The notes below the pieces were generated by a model that was not told the DNA's origin, searched no databases, and saw nothing but the letters and a program-made list of their open reading frames with translations. Below are positions 41,988 through 52,631 of a stretch of 64,000 nucleotides of DNA, piece by piece. The stretch is from Nocardioides sp. B-3 (GTDB lineage Bacteria > Actinomycetota > Actinomycetes > Propionibacteriales > Nocardioidaceae): assembly GCF_024703895.1 (NCBI RefSeq), contig NZ_CP087968.1, positions 62,001-126,000 on the forward strand, read 5' to 3'. The first letter of the stretch is position 1. Every line of letters starts with the position of its first letter. The position numbers were made by a program, and so were the translations under genes.

Positions 41988-43579
41988 GTGAGTGTCCGCG
42001 TCTATCGCAACGCGACCTTCCACACCGGAGTCGCAGGTCAGCGCCCCGTCGAGGCGCTCGCCGTCGACGGTGAGACCGTGCTCGCCATCGGCGACGAGGC
42101 GATGGTCCGCGACGCCGCCGCCGCGCCGGACGATGTGATCGATCTCGGCGGCGCCGTGGTCCTTCCCGGCTTCTACGACGCCCACATCCACACCGCCAAC
42201 CTCGCGCGTGAACTGGTGAGTGTCGACCTACGACCGGCGCGCACCCCCGGCCGAAGCATTAGCACTCGTTGCCGATCACGCCACCACGGTGGCTCCGGAC
42301 ACTGGCTGCTCGGCGGTCGCTGGAACAGCAACACTCGGGCTCCACCCGCTCGGCCCGACCGCTGGGCACTCGACACCGCCTCCGGTCCGCGCCCCGCTGC
42401 GCTGTCGAGCGTGGACGGCCACACCACCCGGGCCAACACACGCGCTGCAGCTGGCTGGCATCGATCGGCGCACCCCCGACCCGATCGGTGGCGAGATCGA
42501 TCGCGACGCCACCGGTGAACCGACGGGCCTGCTGCGCGAGACGGCCGCCACCCTACTCGCGCACGTGCTGCCAGCGACCGACGACCTTCCGCGCCTGCTG
42601 CAGCGGGCGCAGGAACACCTGCTCTCGATGGGACTCACAAGCATTCATGACATCGACGGCGAGGACTGCCGCGATGCCTACCTCGCTGCTGCGCGAGGCC
42701 GGCCACCCGGGGTTGCGGGTCCACAAGGCCGTCCGCTCCCCCGACCTCGAGCTGGCGCTCGCGGAGGGGCGGCGGACCGGAGACGGTGACGACTGGTTCC
42801 GCACGGGACCGGTCAAGCTCTTCAGCGACGGCGCGCTCGGATCGCGCACCTGCCACATGAGCCACGACTTCGCCGACCAGCAGGGGAACCACGGCATCGC
42901 CGTGACGCCGTACGCCGACCTGCTGGCGCAGGTCCGGAGCGCGAACGGCGCCGGGTTGGCCGTCGCCGTACACGCCATAGGCGACCGCGCCAACCAGCTG
43001 GTCCTTGACGCATTCGAAGCGGCTGGCCCGGTCGGGCTGCGCAACCGAATCGAACACGCCCAGCACCTGCGCCCCGTCGACGTCCAGCGGATGGCTCGGC
43101 TCGGCATCGTGGCCTCGATGCAGCCGACCCATTGTACGAGCGACATCGACCTCGCCGAACAGTTGCTCGGCGACCGGGACTCGGCGTCCTACGCCCGGCG
43201 CTCGTTGCTGAACGCGGGAGTGCCGCTCGCCTTCGGGTCCGACGCACCCGTCGAGGAGGCGAACCCGTTCCACGCGATGTACGCCGCGATGACCCGCACG
43301 CGTCCCGACGGCACCCCCGACGGTGGCTGGCAGCCGGGGCAGCGGCTCAGCGCCGGCGAGGCTCTCACCGCCCACACTCTCGGGTCCGCGTGGGCGGCCG
43401 GTGAGGACCACCGCAAGGGCGTGCTGGCGCCCGGGTTCCTCGCCGACTTCGTGGTAGTCGACACCGACCCCCATGTGGCACCACCAGAGGCGGTCAGAGC
43501 CGCCACCGTGCTCACCACCGTGGTCGGCGGACTCGTCCGCTGGCAGCACGACCGCTCAACCCAGCCCACCCGGGCATGA
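41988..43579 (+). CDS. Amidohydrolase of the YtcJ/metal-dependent hydrolase family
   Basis: About 530 residues, GTG 41988 (VSVRVYRNATFHTGVAG). The metal-binding HxH is PGFYDAHIHTANL; later landmarks are SMGLTSIHDIDGED, GPVKLFSDGALGSRTCHMSHDF, VAVHAIGDRANQLVLDAFE, NRIEHAQHLRPVDVQRM and FGSDAPVEEANPFHAMYAAMTR (metal Asp). It ends VVGGLVRWQHDRS. Frameshifts near 42235, 42350, 42460 and 42690 scramble residues between about 80 and 230. The substrate is an amide, carbamate or cyclic-amide-type compound; the downstream ABC importer suggests an amino-acid-like substrate, but no specific one can be named. Confidence 0.85.
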
Positions 43580-43596
43580 ACCCACCAGGAGAACCC

Positions 43597-44566
43597 GTGA
43601 AGCTCAGCCGTGTCACCACCTCGCTCGCCGCCGCCGCGGTCCTGTTCAGCGCCGCCGCCTGTGGCGGCGAATCCCTCGACAACGCCGGGGCCAAGGCAGA
43701 CCCCAGCGCGTCGACCACGATCGACGCCTCCCAGCTCGACGAGGCGCCGGCCGAGGACAAGGCGGCGTCAGTCATCAACGCCATCGCGCCCGACGACAAC
43801 CTCGCCGCCGCTGTGCCGGCCGAGGTACGCGAGAGGGGCCTGCGGATGACCACGTCCGAGGGCTACCCGCCGATGGAGATGTTCGGCTCGGACGGCAAGA
43901 CGCTGATCGGGCTGGACCCGTCACTAGGCCGGGCGATCGCCCGCAAGCTCGGTCTGCCCGTCACCATCGCCAACGAGGACTTCAACGCCCAGATCCCCGG
44001 CGTCGTGAGCGACCGCTACGACGTGATCCTCTCGTCGATGACCGACAACGCAGAGCGGCAGGCGCAGGTCACCTTCGTCGACTACGTCGCGGCCGGCGCC
44101 GGCTTCATCGTGCGGTCCGGCAACCCCGACGGCATCGCCACTCCTGCTGACATGTGCGGGCAGACCGTGTCCGTGGTCGACAACGGCTCGTCGCTCGGAC
44201 TGCCCGAGGCCTACGACGCCGAGTGCACCGACGCCGGCGAGGACGCCATCGACATCCTCAAGTTCCCCGGCGACCGGAAGCGCTGCTTCAGGTCCGCAAC
44301 GGGCGCGCCCAGAGCCCAACATCACCGACTACGTCGTGGCGGCAACCAAGGCGGCCGATCCCAAGCTGGAGATCGACGCGCTGCCGATCGACGGCACCGA
44401 GTCGCCCCGGGGCATCGCCCTCGCCCCCGAGGACGCGGAGCTGATCGACGCCGTCCGGGGAGCGCTCGACGCCCTCATCGACAGCGGTGAGTACGCCGAC
44501 ATCCTCGCCGCCCGGAACCTCGACAAGCTCGCCGTGACCTCCGCCGAGATCAACGGCGGCGAGTGA
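43597..44566 (+). CDS. ABC transporter substrate-binding lipoprotein (amino-acid type)
   Basis: About 322 residues. GTG 43597 (VKLSRVTTSLAAAAVLFSAAAC) follows an AGGAGA box; the lipobox Cys is in SAAAC. Binding-fold elements: RGLRMTTSEGYPPMEMFGSDGKTLIGLDPSLGRAIARKLGL, DVILSSMTDNAERQAQVTFVDYVAAGAGFIV and MCGQTVSVVDNGSSLG. These match polar amino-acid binding proteins (SBP family 3). A frameshift near 44290 separates the C-terminal part (PNITDYVVAATKAADPKLEIDALPID). The stop overlaps the permease GTG by 4 bp. Confidence 0.9.
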
Positions 44567-45494
44567 CCATGGCCGCGCGCTCAGCCCCGTTCGTCGATGT
44601 GGCCGGCCAGCAGGTGCCGGTGGCGCGCCCCGTGGCACCTGCGCCGGTGGCTCGCGGGGCTGATCGCGCTGGCTGTCGCCGGTCGCCTCGTGTGGGCGAT
44701 CGTGGCCAACCCTCGCCCGGACTGGCACGAGGTGGGCCGCTACCTGTTCGCTGACAAGATCCTCGAGGGCGTGCTGGTCACTCTCCAGATCTCGGTCCCG
44801 GCCACGGTGATCGGGCTCAGCCTCGGGGTCCTGCTCGCCGTGATGCGCCTCGCGGACAACCCCGTGCTGCAGTGGTTGGCCACGCTCTACATCTGGTTCT
44901 TCCGCGGCACACCGCTGCTGGTGCAACTGATCTTCTGGTACAACCTCGCCTTCCTCTTCCCCGACCTGGTGCTGCGGGTGCCCTTCACCGGCATCGGCAT
45001 GAAGTGGGACACCAACGAGCTGATGACCGGCTTCACCGCGGCCATGCTCGGCCTCGGGCTCAACCTCGGCGGCGTACTTCGCCGAGACGGTCCGCGCCGG
45101 CATCCGGGCGGTCGACCGCGGACAGACCGAAGCGGCCTACGCCCCGGGCATGACGCCCACGAAAAGGATGCGGATCATCGTGCTGCCCCGGGCGCTGCGG
45201 ATCATCATCCCGCCGACCGGCAACGAGTTCATCTCGATGCTCAAGACCACGTCACTGGTCTACGTCGTGGCGGGCAACGACCTGATGACCAACGCCAGCC
45301 AGATCTACAAGAGCAACTACCTGATCATGGAGCTCCTGATCGTGGCGAGCCTGTGGTACATGCTGATGACCTTCGTCGCCACCCTCGGCCAGTCGTGGCT
45401 TGAGCGCAGGTTCGGTGCCGACGCAGTCAGGTCCGTCCGTCGTTCCTCACAACCCACGCAGCCCATCCCCATCACCACGGGAGCACTCGCATGA
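44563..45494 (+). CDS. ABC transporter permease (polar amino-acid type, HisMQ family)
   Basis: About 310 residues, GTG 44563. N-terminal cytoplasmic stretch, then LIALAVAGRLVWAIVANP (helix 1), EGVLVTLQISVPATVIGLSLGVLLAV, LYIWFFRGTPLLVQLIFW (the HisMQ hallmark RGTP) and, after a frameshift near 45075, AYFAETVRAGIRAVDRGQTEAAYAPGMTPTKRMRIIVLPRALR, the EAA loop that contacts the ATPase. It ends VKSIP-type residues. Frameshifts near 44635 and 45075. The one-component permease probably forms a homodimer with ATPase 45491-46253. Confidence 0.9.
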
Positions 45495-46253
45495 GCACGG
45501 TCGTGACAGCGCGGGACGTCCGGATGAGCTACGGCGACGTGCAGGTGCTCAACGGCATCGACTTCGAAGTCGCCCTCGGTGAGGTCAGCTGCATCATCGG
45601 CCCGTCCGGGTCCGGCAAGTCGACGTTCCTGCGCTGCATCAACGGGCTGGAGCCGGTGCACGGCGGCAGCCTCACGGTGCTCGACGAGCAGGTCAGGGCA
45701 CACCCTGCGGGGCGGCCGTTACCACCCGTGGAACGCGCAGGAGTTCGCCGTCTTCCGACGTCGGATCGGCATGGTGTTCCAGCGGTTCAACCTCTTCGCC
45801 CACCAGTCGGCGCTGGAGAACGTCGCCTGTGCTCCCATCCACGTCGCGGGCCGCAGTCCTCGCCGGGCCCGGGCCGACGCCCGCGAACACCTCGCGCGCG
45901 TCGGGCTGGCCGATCATGCGCACAAGCGGCCGCACCAGCTGTCGGGCGGTCAGCAGCAGCGGGTGGCGATTGCCCGGGCCCCGGCCATGGACCCGGCGCT
46001 GCTGCTCTTCGACGAGCCCACGTCCGCGCTCGACCCGGAACTGGTGGACGAGGTGCTGGAGGTCATGCGCGAGCTGGCGCTGGGCGGGATGACGATGGTC
46101 GTGGTGACGCACGAGATCGCGTTCGCGCGCGAGGTGGGCGACACCCCGGCCTTCTTCGACGAGGGCCGAGTCGTGGAGAGCGGAACGCCGTTGGCGGTCA
46201 TCAGGTCCCCTCAGCACGAGCGCACGAAAGCTTTCCTGTCCAACGTGCTGTGA
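45491..46253 (+). CDS. ABC transporter ATPase (polar amino-acid type)
   Basis: About 253 residues from ATG 45491, overlapping the permease stop by 4 bp. Walker [22 protein letters not shown]-loop in [18 protein letters not shown], signature [18 protein letters not shown] and Walker [17 protein letters not shown], then the H-loop in [14 protein letters not shown] frameshift near 45715 separates Walker A from the rest. It completes an SBP-permease-ATPase importer behind the LysR-regulated amidohydrolase gene. Confidence 0.92.
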
Positions 46254-46254
46254 G

Positions 46255-46635
46255 TCAGCGCCGTCGCCACGGCATCTTGAGCGGAGGCTGCGGCGCCCCG
46301 ATGGCGCAGGTACGACTCGCGGCGACCTTCCAATAGACCCGCTCCCCCACGGCCCGCACCGGCGGCAGCCACAGCAGCGGCGCGAACCAGAACGTGAGTG
46401 GCGAGCGAGCGAGGACGCGACGGATGGCGTCGTACCCCTCGAACCGGCCGGCGGGGGTGAGCAGCTGCAGCGCCCGCTCGGTGTCCTCGCGGGTGACCCG
46501 CGGATCCGCGTAGGCATCCGGCTCGGCCGTGCCGATGAACTGGTGCGCGCCCGTCACGTCGAGCCGGGCCAGGACCCGCGCCCACCGGTGGCAGAAGGAG
46601 CAGTGGCTGTCCCAGATGATCGTCCTGTCAGTCAT
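46255..46635 (-). CDS. DCC-family (DUF393) thiol-disulfide oxidoreductase-like protein
   Basis: About 126 residues from ATG 46635. The opening MTDRTIIWDSHCSFCHRWARVLARLD has the D-x-x-C-x-x-C of the DUF393/DCC family, predicted thioredoxin-fold proteins. Further text: GRFEGYDAIRRVLARSPLTFWFAPLLWLPPVRAVGERVYWKVAASR. The start overlaps the stop of the sensor kinase gene by 4 bp, so the two are translated together. Redox function is inferred from the family; no partner is obvious. Confidence 0.82.
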   Translation of the reverse strand: MTDRTIIWDSHCSFCHRWARVLARLDVTGAHQFIGTAEPDAYADPRVTREDTERALQLLTPAGRFEGYDAIRRVLARSPLTFWFAPLLWLPPVRAVGERVYWKVAASRTCAIGAPQPPLKMPWRRR

Positions 46636-47745
46636 CGTGGAATCGTCAGCTCCCACTCGGTTCCGTGCGGGCCGGTGTCGAGCGTCGCCGTACCGCCCGG
46701 GTCGGCGATCCGACCCCTGGATGGACTCGCTGACACCGAGCCGCCCCTCGCTCACCGCGGAATCGAGGCGTCCGGGCGGGATGCCCGGGCCGTCGTCGCG
46801 GACGGAGACGACCACCTCGGCGGGCAGCGCCTCGAGCAGCACCCACGCGTGCGCATCAGGACCCACGTGCGTGGCGACGTTGTCGAGGCACGAGCCGACT
46901 GCGGCGACGAGCTCGTGCGCCACCTCGCTGGGCAGTGGCACCGGCACGCCCGGTGTCGCTACCTCCACCCGCAGCGCGTGTCCGGTGCCGAGCTCCTCGA
47001 GCATCCCGGCCGGGTCGCGCACCGTGGGGCCCGTGGTGACAGTGCCCTGCTGGCGGATCAGCGAGCGCAGCACGCGCTCCTGCTCCCCCGCGAGCCTTCC
47101 CAGCTTGGCGATCTCGGCGTCGTCGGAACCCGTGCCCCGGCGCTGGACCAGCGCAAGCACCTGCAGCACTCCGTCGTGCACCGCCCTCGCCGGGCGGGTG
47201 CGCTCCTCGGCGGCGGCCGCCGCACGTTCGGCGGCGTCCCGCTCGGCGGCCATCCGCTGCAGCGACTCACACATGTAGCCGACGATCGGCCCGCCGATCA
47301 TCAGCAGGAAGACGTTGCCGTAGTTGGCCCGGTCGATGCCGTCGCGCAGGCCGAGGTCGGTGATCGAGAGCAGCGCACCCGCGATCAGGCCGCCCTTCCA
47401 GTGCCAGTGGATGGCCCGGGCCAGCAGCGCGCCCATCACCCAGAAGCCGGGAATGGTGGCGTTGTAGTCGGCGCCCTTGAGCAGCGGCGTGGCCGCGATC
47501 GCACCGATCGCCCAAGCGAGGTCGAGGACGATGAAGGTGTTCGTACGCCGCTGCGCGTCTGTCGAGGCCCAGATCGCGTAGCCCGTCCAAGCCACCAGCG
47601 CGGTGATCGCGACGACGGCCGCCCACGGGTGGTCGTAGTTGTTGCGGCGGTAGACGTTGAGGACCAGCAGGTTGATCGTGACGACGACCCGCACCGGGGC
47701 GAGCGCCCGGAAGAGCCGGTCCTCGACGGCCGTCCCCGGAGTCAG
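46632..47745 (-). CDS. Sensor histidine kinase with N-terminal membrane domain (MacS-type)
   Basis: About 370 residues. The N-terminus (EDRLFRALAPVRVVVTINLLVLNVYRRNNYDHPW) leads into several helices (for example ALVAWTGYAIWAS, FIVLDLAWAIGAIAATPLL, GNVFLLMIGGPIVGYM). The phosphoacceptor region is RAVHDGVLQVLALVQRRG; the ATPase domain has SCLDNVATHV (N box) and VSVRDDGPGIPPGRLDSAVSEGRLGVSESIQG (G box). One frameshift near 46715. The start codon is unclear: CTG 47745 overlaps the PlsC stop, or a GTG about 40 nt further in could be used. It is the natural partner of the NarL-type regulator at 39720-40377, from which it is separated by 6 kb. Confidence 0.85.
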
Positions 47746-48500
47746 GACGCCTTCTTCTCCGTGGGCGGCGAGTCCGGTCCCTCGGCGGACTCCTTGGCGG
47801 CGGCGGCCGCCGCCTTGGCCTCGGTCGCGGGCGAGGTCCTTGGCCTTCGAGGCATACATGTCGACGTACTCCTGCTCGGAGAGCCGCATGACCTCGTACA
47901 TGATCTCGTCGGTGACGGCACGCAGGATGTAGCGGTCGTTCTCGAGCCCGGCGTAGCGGGAGAAGTCGAGTGGCGGACCGAACCGGACGACCGGACGGGT
48001 CCACTGGCCGAAGACCTTGCCGGTCGGTGCAACGACGTCGGTGCCGACCACGGCGCAGGGCACCACGGGGGCGCCGCTCACGAGCGCGAGGCGGGCCACG
48101 CCGGTCTTGCCGCGGTAGAGCTTGCCGTCGTGACTGCGCGTGCCCTCGGGGTAGATGCCGAACAGCTCACCCTCGGCGAGGATCTTCATCGCCGACTTCA
48201 TGGCGCCCTCGGCGGCGTTGGCGCCGGAGCGGTCGATCGGGACTGGCCGGCGCCCGAGAAGAACTTCTTCTGGAACCACCCCTTGATGCCGGGCGAGGTG
48301 AAGTACTCAGCCTTGGCCACGAACGTCACGCGCCGCGGCAGCGTCAGCGGCATGAACAGCCAATCGGCATAGGAGAGGTGGTTGCTCGCCGGGATCGCCG
48401 GGCCTTCGGAGGGCACGTGCTCCACGCCGAAAGTCTTGGGACGGAAGACGATGCGAAGGACTGGCCCGATGGCGACCCACTTCAAGAACCAATACAGCAC
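47742..48500 (-). CDS. plsC: Lysophospholipid (1-acyl-sn-glycerol-3-phosphate) acyltransferase
   Basis: About 252 residues from ATG 48500 (MLYWFLKWVAIGPVLRIVFRPKTFGVEHVPSEGPAIPASNHLSYADWLFMPLTLPRRVTFVAK). The catalytic HX4D is HLSYAD; EGTR-type motif III is YPEGTRSHDGKLYRGKTG, and the later PVVPCAVVGTD is the fourth motif. Frameshifts near 48250 and about 47835. It acylates lysophosphatidic acid or another lysolipid in membrane lipid synthesis. The stop overlaps the kinase start region. In mycobacteria the related Rv2182c is in the same backbone. Confidence 0.88.
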
Positions 48501-48574
48501 GCGGTGAGCCTAGCCGCGATACCCATCTGGTGAGCAGCCCTCGCCGAGGTGTCCGTCTGGTGCACAATCTGCGC

Positions 48575-49349
48575 ATGCTGATCAAGCCGACGGCCGCGCC
48601 GTTCTCCGCACCCGCCCGCCCCGACCTCACGGGCGGACGGAGGATCGGGGTCCCGGTCAGCCACGGATTCACCGGCTCCCCGGCCTCGATGCGTCCCCGG
48701 GGCCGAGTCGCTGGCCGAGCTGGGGTACGCCGTCGAGCTGCCGCTGCTCCCGGGCCACGGCACGCGCTGGCAGGAGCTGAACAAGGTCGGGTGGAGCGAT
48801 TGGTACGCCACCTTGACGGCGTCCTTCGACAAGCTGCGTGCGGAAAACGACGCCGTCGCCGTCTGCGGCCTCTCGCTGGGGGGTGCCCCGGTCATGCGCA
48901 TCGCCGCCGATCGGCCCGACGAGGTGGCCGGTATCGTCGTGGTCAACCCGGGCATCGCCACCCGACGGATCGACGTCAAGTTCCTGCCAGTCCTGCGCTT
49001 CCCGGTCCCTGCGTTCCCCGGGATCGTCAACGACATCAAGCAGCCGGGACAGGACGAGTACGGCTACACGAAGGCCCCGCTCAAGGCCGCCTACTCGATG
49101 ATCTTCCACGGCTTCAAGCAGTTGCGCGCCGACCTGCCGAAGGTCACGTCGCCGTTCCTCTACTTCAAGTCCGTCGAGGACCACGTGGCGGACGACTCGT
49201 CGATCGCGATCATCAAGAAGTCGGTCTCGTCTCGCGACTTCACTCTGGTCAACCCGGAGAACAGCTACCACGTGGCCACTCTCGACAACGACGCCCCGCA
49301 GATCTTCAAGGAGTCGGCAGACTTCATCGCCCGCGTCACCGCTGGTTGA
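48575..49349 (+). CDS. Alpha/beta hydrolase (carboxylesterase/lipase-like)
   Basis: About 257 residues. The oxyanion region is VSHGFTGSPASM, the nucleophile elbow CGLSLGGAPVM (Ser in GLSLGG), the acid in YFKSVEDHVADDSS and the His in ENSYHVATLDND, matching esterases of the monoacylglycerol-lipase/carboxylesterase class. One +1 frameshift near 48700. The stop codon lies inside a partial copy of the 43-bp repeat, so the last two residues derive from it. Divergent from plsC (74 bp between the two starts), consistent with a lipid-related role, though that is only inference. Confidence 0.85.
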
Positions 49350-49407
49350 GCAGGCGCGCCCTGACCGCTGGTTGAGCAGGCGCGCCAGCGCCGTGTCGAA
49401 ACCAAGG
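49340..49407. repeat. Dispersed inverted-repeat element, partial plus full copy
   Basis: A 21-bp unit (CGCTGGTTGAGCAGGCGCGC and one further base) occurs at 49340-49360 and again within the full element 49365-49407. The full 43-bp text is repeated exactly, as its reverse complement, at 56698-56740. The first partial copy overlaps the hydrolase stop codon. An AGCGCC-containing arm and the GGCGCGCC core make it palindromic in part. Confidence 0.85.
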
Positions 49408-49442
49408 TCACGCGTTTCTGTCCAAGGGTTAACGTTTCTCCC

Positions 49443-49860
49443 GTGACCGGATCGGGCGACAACGAGCGCGCGCAGGACGAGGCGTGGCGAGCGATCGTCG
49501 ACAACTTCGGCGACCGCGCCGACCTCGACGAGCCGGCACCTGTCGCGCGGCCTGTCGCACCCGCGCCGGAGCCGGACCCCGTGCCCGTCGACGTGCGCGC
49601 TGCGGCGTACGACGAGGCGGAGCGCTTCGTCCCGCCTCCCCCGCCGCCGCTGCCGCGACCTGAGCCGAAGCGTGCCGTCGCGTGGGCCGGACTCTTCGGG
49701 GCGCCGGTGCTCGTGCTGGCCGCGGTGGTCTTCAGGATCGACCTGCCGACGCTCATCGACTACCTGCTGGTCGCCCTGGTTCGTCGGCGGCTTCGGCTAC
49801 CTCGTCGCCACGATGTCGCGCACTCCCCGCGAGCCGTGGGACGACGGGTCGCGGATCTGA
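49443..49860 (+). CDS. Small membrane protein of unknown function
   Basis: About 138 residues, GTG start (MTGSGDNERAQDEAWRAIVDNFGDRADLDEPAPVARPVAPAPEPDPVP). A Pro-rich, acidic cytoplasmic N-terminus leads to two hydrophobic helices (AWAGLFGAPVLVLAAVVF and DYLLVALV with VGGFGYLVATM after a frameshift near 49780), ending SRTPREPWDDGSRI. No family recognised. It stands 27 bp upstream of the TIGR00300-family gene and may be co-transcribed with it. Confidence 0.65.
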
Positions 49861-49886
49861 CGGAGGGCGGCGATAGTGTCGGCGCC

Positions 49887-51112
49887 GTGAGTGTGAGCGA
49901 GAGCGTTGAAGTCACCGGCCACCTGATGGACAGCGGGATCCTCTCCCGCATCCTCGACGACATCCGGGAGTACGGCGGTGACTACGTCATCGACCGGTTC
50001 GACGTCGGGCATGAGGCGTCCGACACCAGTCGCGCCACCATCGTGGTCACGGCCGAGGACGACGAATCGCTCCAGCGCCTGCTGATGCGCCTGCAGACCC
50101 GAGGGGTCAACCAGATCGACCCGGGCGAGGCATCGGTCAGCGTCGCGGACCTCGACGGAGTCTTCCCGGACGGTTTCTATTCCACCACCAACCTCGCCAC
50201 CAAGATCCGTCTCGGCGGCAAGTGGCTCGACGTCGAGAACCCGGAGATGGACTGCGGCCCGGTCGTCGACGGCGAGCGCGTCTACACGCTGCCCATGTCC
50301 GACGTGCGGATCGGCATGAACGTCGTGACCGGCGCCTCCGGCATCAAGGTCACCGCGCCGGTGATCGAGAAGGGCAGCGACTCGTTCGGCTTCATGGAGT
50401 CCGACGTGTCCAGCGAGAAGCCGCAGGCCGTCCCGTCCGCCGGGTCGCGGACGGCATGCGGGAGGCGAAGGCCGCCGGCAAGCACGTCCTCTGGGTCGGT
50501 GGCCCGGGTGTCGTCCACACCGGCGCCGCACCGGCGATGGTCGCACTGGTCAATGCGGGCTACGTCGACGTGCTGTTCGCCGGCAACGCGCTGGCCACCC
50601 ACGACATCGAGTCGTCGCTCTACGGCACCAGCCCGGGCGTCGACCGGCGATGGGCCGCGGCGTCGAGCACGGACACGAGCACCACATCCGCGCCCTCAAT
50701 ACGATCCGCAAGCAGGGCTCGATCCGCGCCGCGGTCGAGAACGGTGTCCTGACCGGCGGGATCATGCACGCGCTGGTCAAGCACGACAAGCGCTGGGTGC
50801 TGGTCGGTTCGGTGCGCGACGACGGTCCGCTGCCCGACGTCTACACCGACGTCATCGAGGGCCAGCGCGCCATGCGCGCCGAGCTGACCGACGTGGGCTT
50901 CTGCCTGATGGTCGCGACCATGCTGCACTCGGTGGCGACCGGCAACATCCTGCCGGCGTCGATCCCGCTCGTGTGCGTCGACATCAATCCCGCCACGGTC
51001 ACCAAGCTCGCCGACCGCGGGTCGAGCCGGAGCCAAGGGCATCGTCACCGACGTCGGGCTCTTCCTCGAGCAGCTCGCGCTCGAGCTCGTCCCGGGCTAC
51101 CGCCGGGACTGA
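49887..51112 (+). CDS. TIGR00300-family protein (ornithine cyclodeaminase / LOR-SDH type)
   Basis: About 405 residues, GTG 49887 (VSVSESVEVTGHLMDSGILSRILDDIREYGGDYVIDRFDVGHEASDTSRATIVVTA). The N-terminal LOR domain continues to GGKWLDVENPEMDCGPVVDGERVYTLPMSDVRIGMNVVTGASGIKV; the C-terminal NAD-binding part has HVLWVGGPGVVHTGAAPAMVALVNAGYVDVLFAGNALATHDIE and later LPASIPLVCVDINPATVTKLADRGS. This matches the family that includes archaeal and cyanobacterial ornithine cyclodeaminase (ArgZ/AgrE C-terminal part). Frameshifts near 50440, 50640 and 51020. It converges on the ROK kinase gene with 16 bp overlap. Confidence 0.85.
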
Positions 51113-52070
51113 TCGCCCGCTCGCTCGGCCATCTCGGCCGCGCCGACCAGCCCTGCCTCGGGGCCCAGCAGCGCGGACACGATGGGTGGTACGCCGCGGT
51201 GTGCCGCTCCGACCAAGGAGCGTTGCAGCGCGTTGCGCGCGGGCTCGAGGAGTCGGTCGCCCGCCTGCGACACCCCACCGCCGATCACGACAACCTCCGG
51301 GTCGAAGGCCGCGACGAGGTTGGCCACCCCCGACGCCGAGCCACTCGCCGACCGAGGCGAACGCCTGCCGCGCCACGAGGTCACCTTCCTCGGCAGCACC
51401 GGTCACCATGGGACCGGTGAGGTTGTCAGGATTGCCTCCGCACGTGTCCTCCAGCACCGACGGCTGCTCCCCCATGGCTTGGCGGGCAAACCGCACGAGC
51501 GCGTTGCCCGAGGAGTACTGCTCCCAGCAGCCTTGGCCACCGCACTCGCACGGCTGACCGTTGGGCACGACCTTCATGTGCCCGAACTCGCCGGCCATGC
51601 CGTTGGCGCCGCGCACCAGCCGGCCGCCCATCAGGATCCCGCCGCCGATCCCGGTGCCCATGGTCACGACGATCGCTGAGTCGGCGCCCCGCGCTGCGCC
51701 GTACGTCCACTCGGCGAGAACCGCGCAGTTGGCGTCGTTGTCGAGGACGACCGGCGCTCCCCAACGCTTCTCCAGCCGCGCGCACGTTCTCTCCCTGCCG
51801 GGGCAGGTGCGGGGCGAACATCACCCGCTCACCTGCGGCATCGACGAAGCCGGCCGCGGCCACGCCTACCCCGGCGATCGGAGAGCCGCCGGCCGCTTCT
51901 TCCACGGCCGCGTCGAGGGCGTCCTCGACCTGTCGGATGTCGACTCGTCGGCCCGGGGTCGCGCGTCTGCTCGTCGGCGAGACGTGGCCAGACTCGTCGA
52001 CGACACCGGCCAAGACCTTGGTTCCTCCGACGTCCACACCGATCCAGAGCGCTCCTGCTGCTGAGGTCAC
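51097..52070 (-). CDS. ROK-family glucokinase (copy 1)
   Basis: About 324 residues from GTG 52070. The ATP-binding opening is LWIGVDVGGTKVLAGVVDESGHV; SAIVVTMGTGIGGGILMGGRLVRGANGMAGEFGHMKV is the ROK core with the catalytic Asp in VLDNDANCAVLAEW; the zinc-binding motif CECGGQGCWEQY is present. Frameshifts near 51790 and 51345. ROK kinases of this type phosphorylate glucose. A second ROK gene (55724-56690) lies on the other side of a TadE/TadG block; the two proteins share motifs but are not near-identical. Confidence 0.9.
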
Positions 52071-52186
52071 GGCCCGATCCTGTCGCATCCGGAGATCGAA
52101 TACTCCAATTGGGGTAAGGGACGCCGACTTTGGCCATGGTCGACGCAGTCGAAACCTAGCCTCGCCACAACTTCGTAGGGGGCAAC

Positions 52187-52631
52187 ATGTCTGGTCACCG
52201 TCACCAGTGCGGCGAGGAACGCGGCGCAGCAGCCGTCGAATTCTGCCCCGGTTGCGCCCATCCTGATCGTGCTCTTCCTCGGGATCGTCAACTTCGGGGT
52301 GGTGCTGGCGCAGCAACTGTCTATCAGCAACAGTGCGCGCCGGGCCGCTCGGTTCGCCGTTGTCGACGTCGAAGGCCGTGCTTGCGGTGACATCGAAGCA
52401 GAGGCGCGGAATGCAGCAATCACCATCGGGATGGGCCCAAGCGATCCAACCTACGCGCTGAGTGGTGCTACGGGCCCTTGCGAGCGGCCTTGCGCTGACT
52501 CGACCGATACGACCGACCTCAAAGTGACTCTGACCTACCACAGCAATTTTGTTGTGCCGATGCCGATTCCGGGCTTTCCGGCTGGCGTGGACATCGCCGG
52601 CGAGGGGGTGTTCCGGTGCGAGTACAACTGA
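52187..52631 (+). CDS. TadE-family minor pseudopilin (copy 1)
   Basis: About 148 residues. Opening EERGAAAVEF followed by a hydrophobic helix (PVAPILIVLFLGIVNFGVVLAQQLSIS, class III pre-pilin-like with Glu-Phe cleavage context) and an extracellular domain ending RCEYN with Cys pairs (GPCERPC). Tad pilus minor pilins are placed at the outer face of the pilus system. A frameshift near 52245. The stop overlaps the following gene's GTG by 16 bp. A paralogue lies at 54049-54501. Confidence 0.8.

Noticed and set aside
46255..48279. Apparent 674-residue fusion of acyltransferase, histidine kinase and DCC protein
   Set aside because: Overlapping stops and starts (47742-47745 and 46632-46635) show three adjacent genes; the continuous frame comes from errors.
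49443..51557. Apparent 704-residue fusion of a membrane protein with the TIGR00300 protein
   Set aside because: The membrane protein has its own stop (49858-49860) in the corrected frame, and the TIGR00300 protein has its own GTG at 49887.
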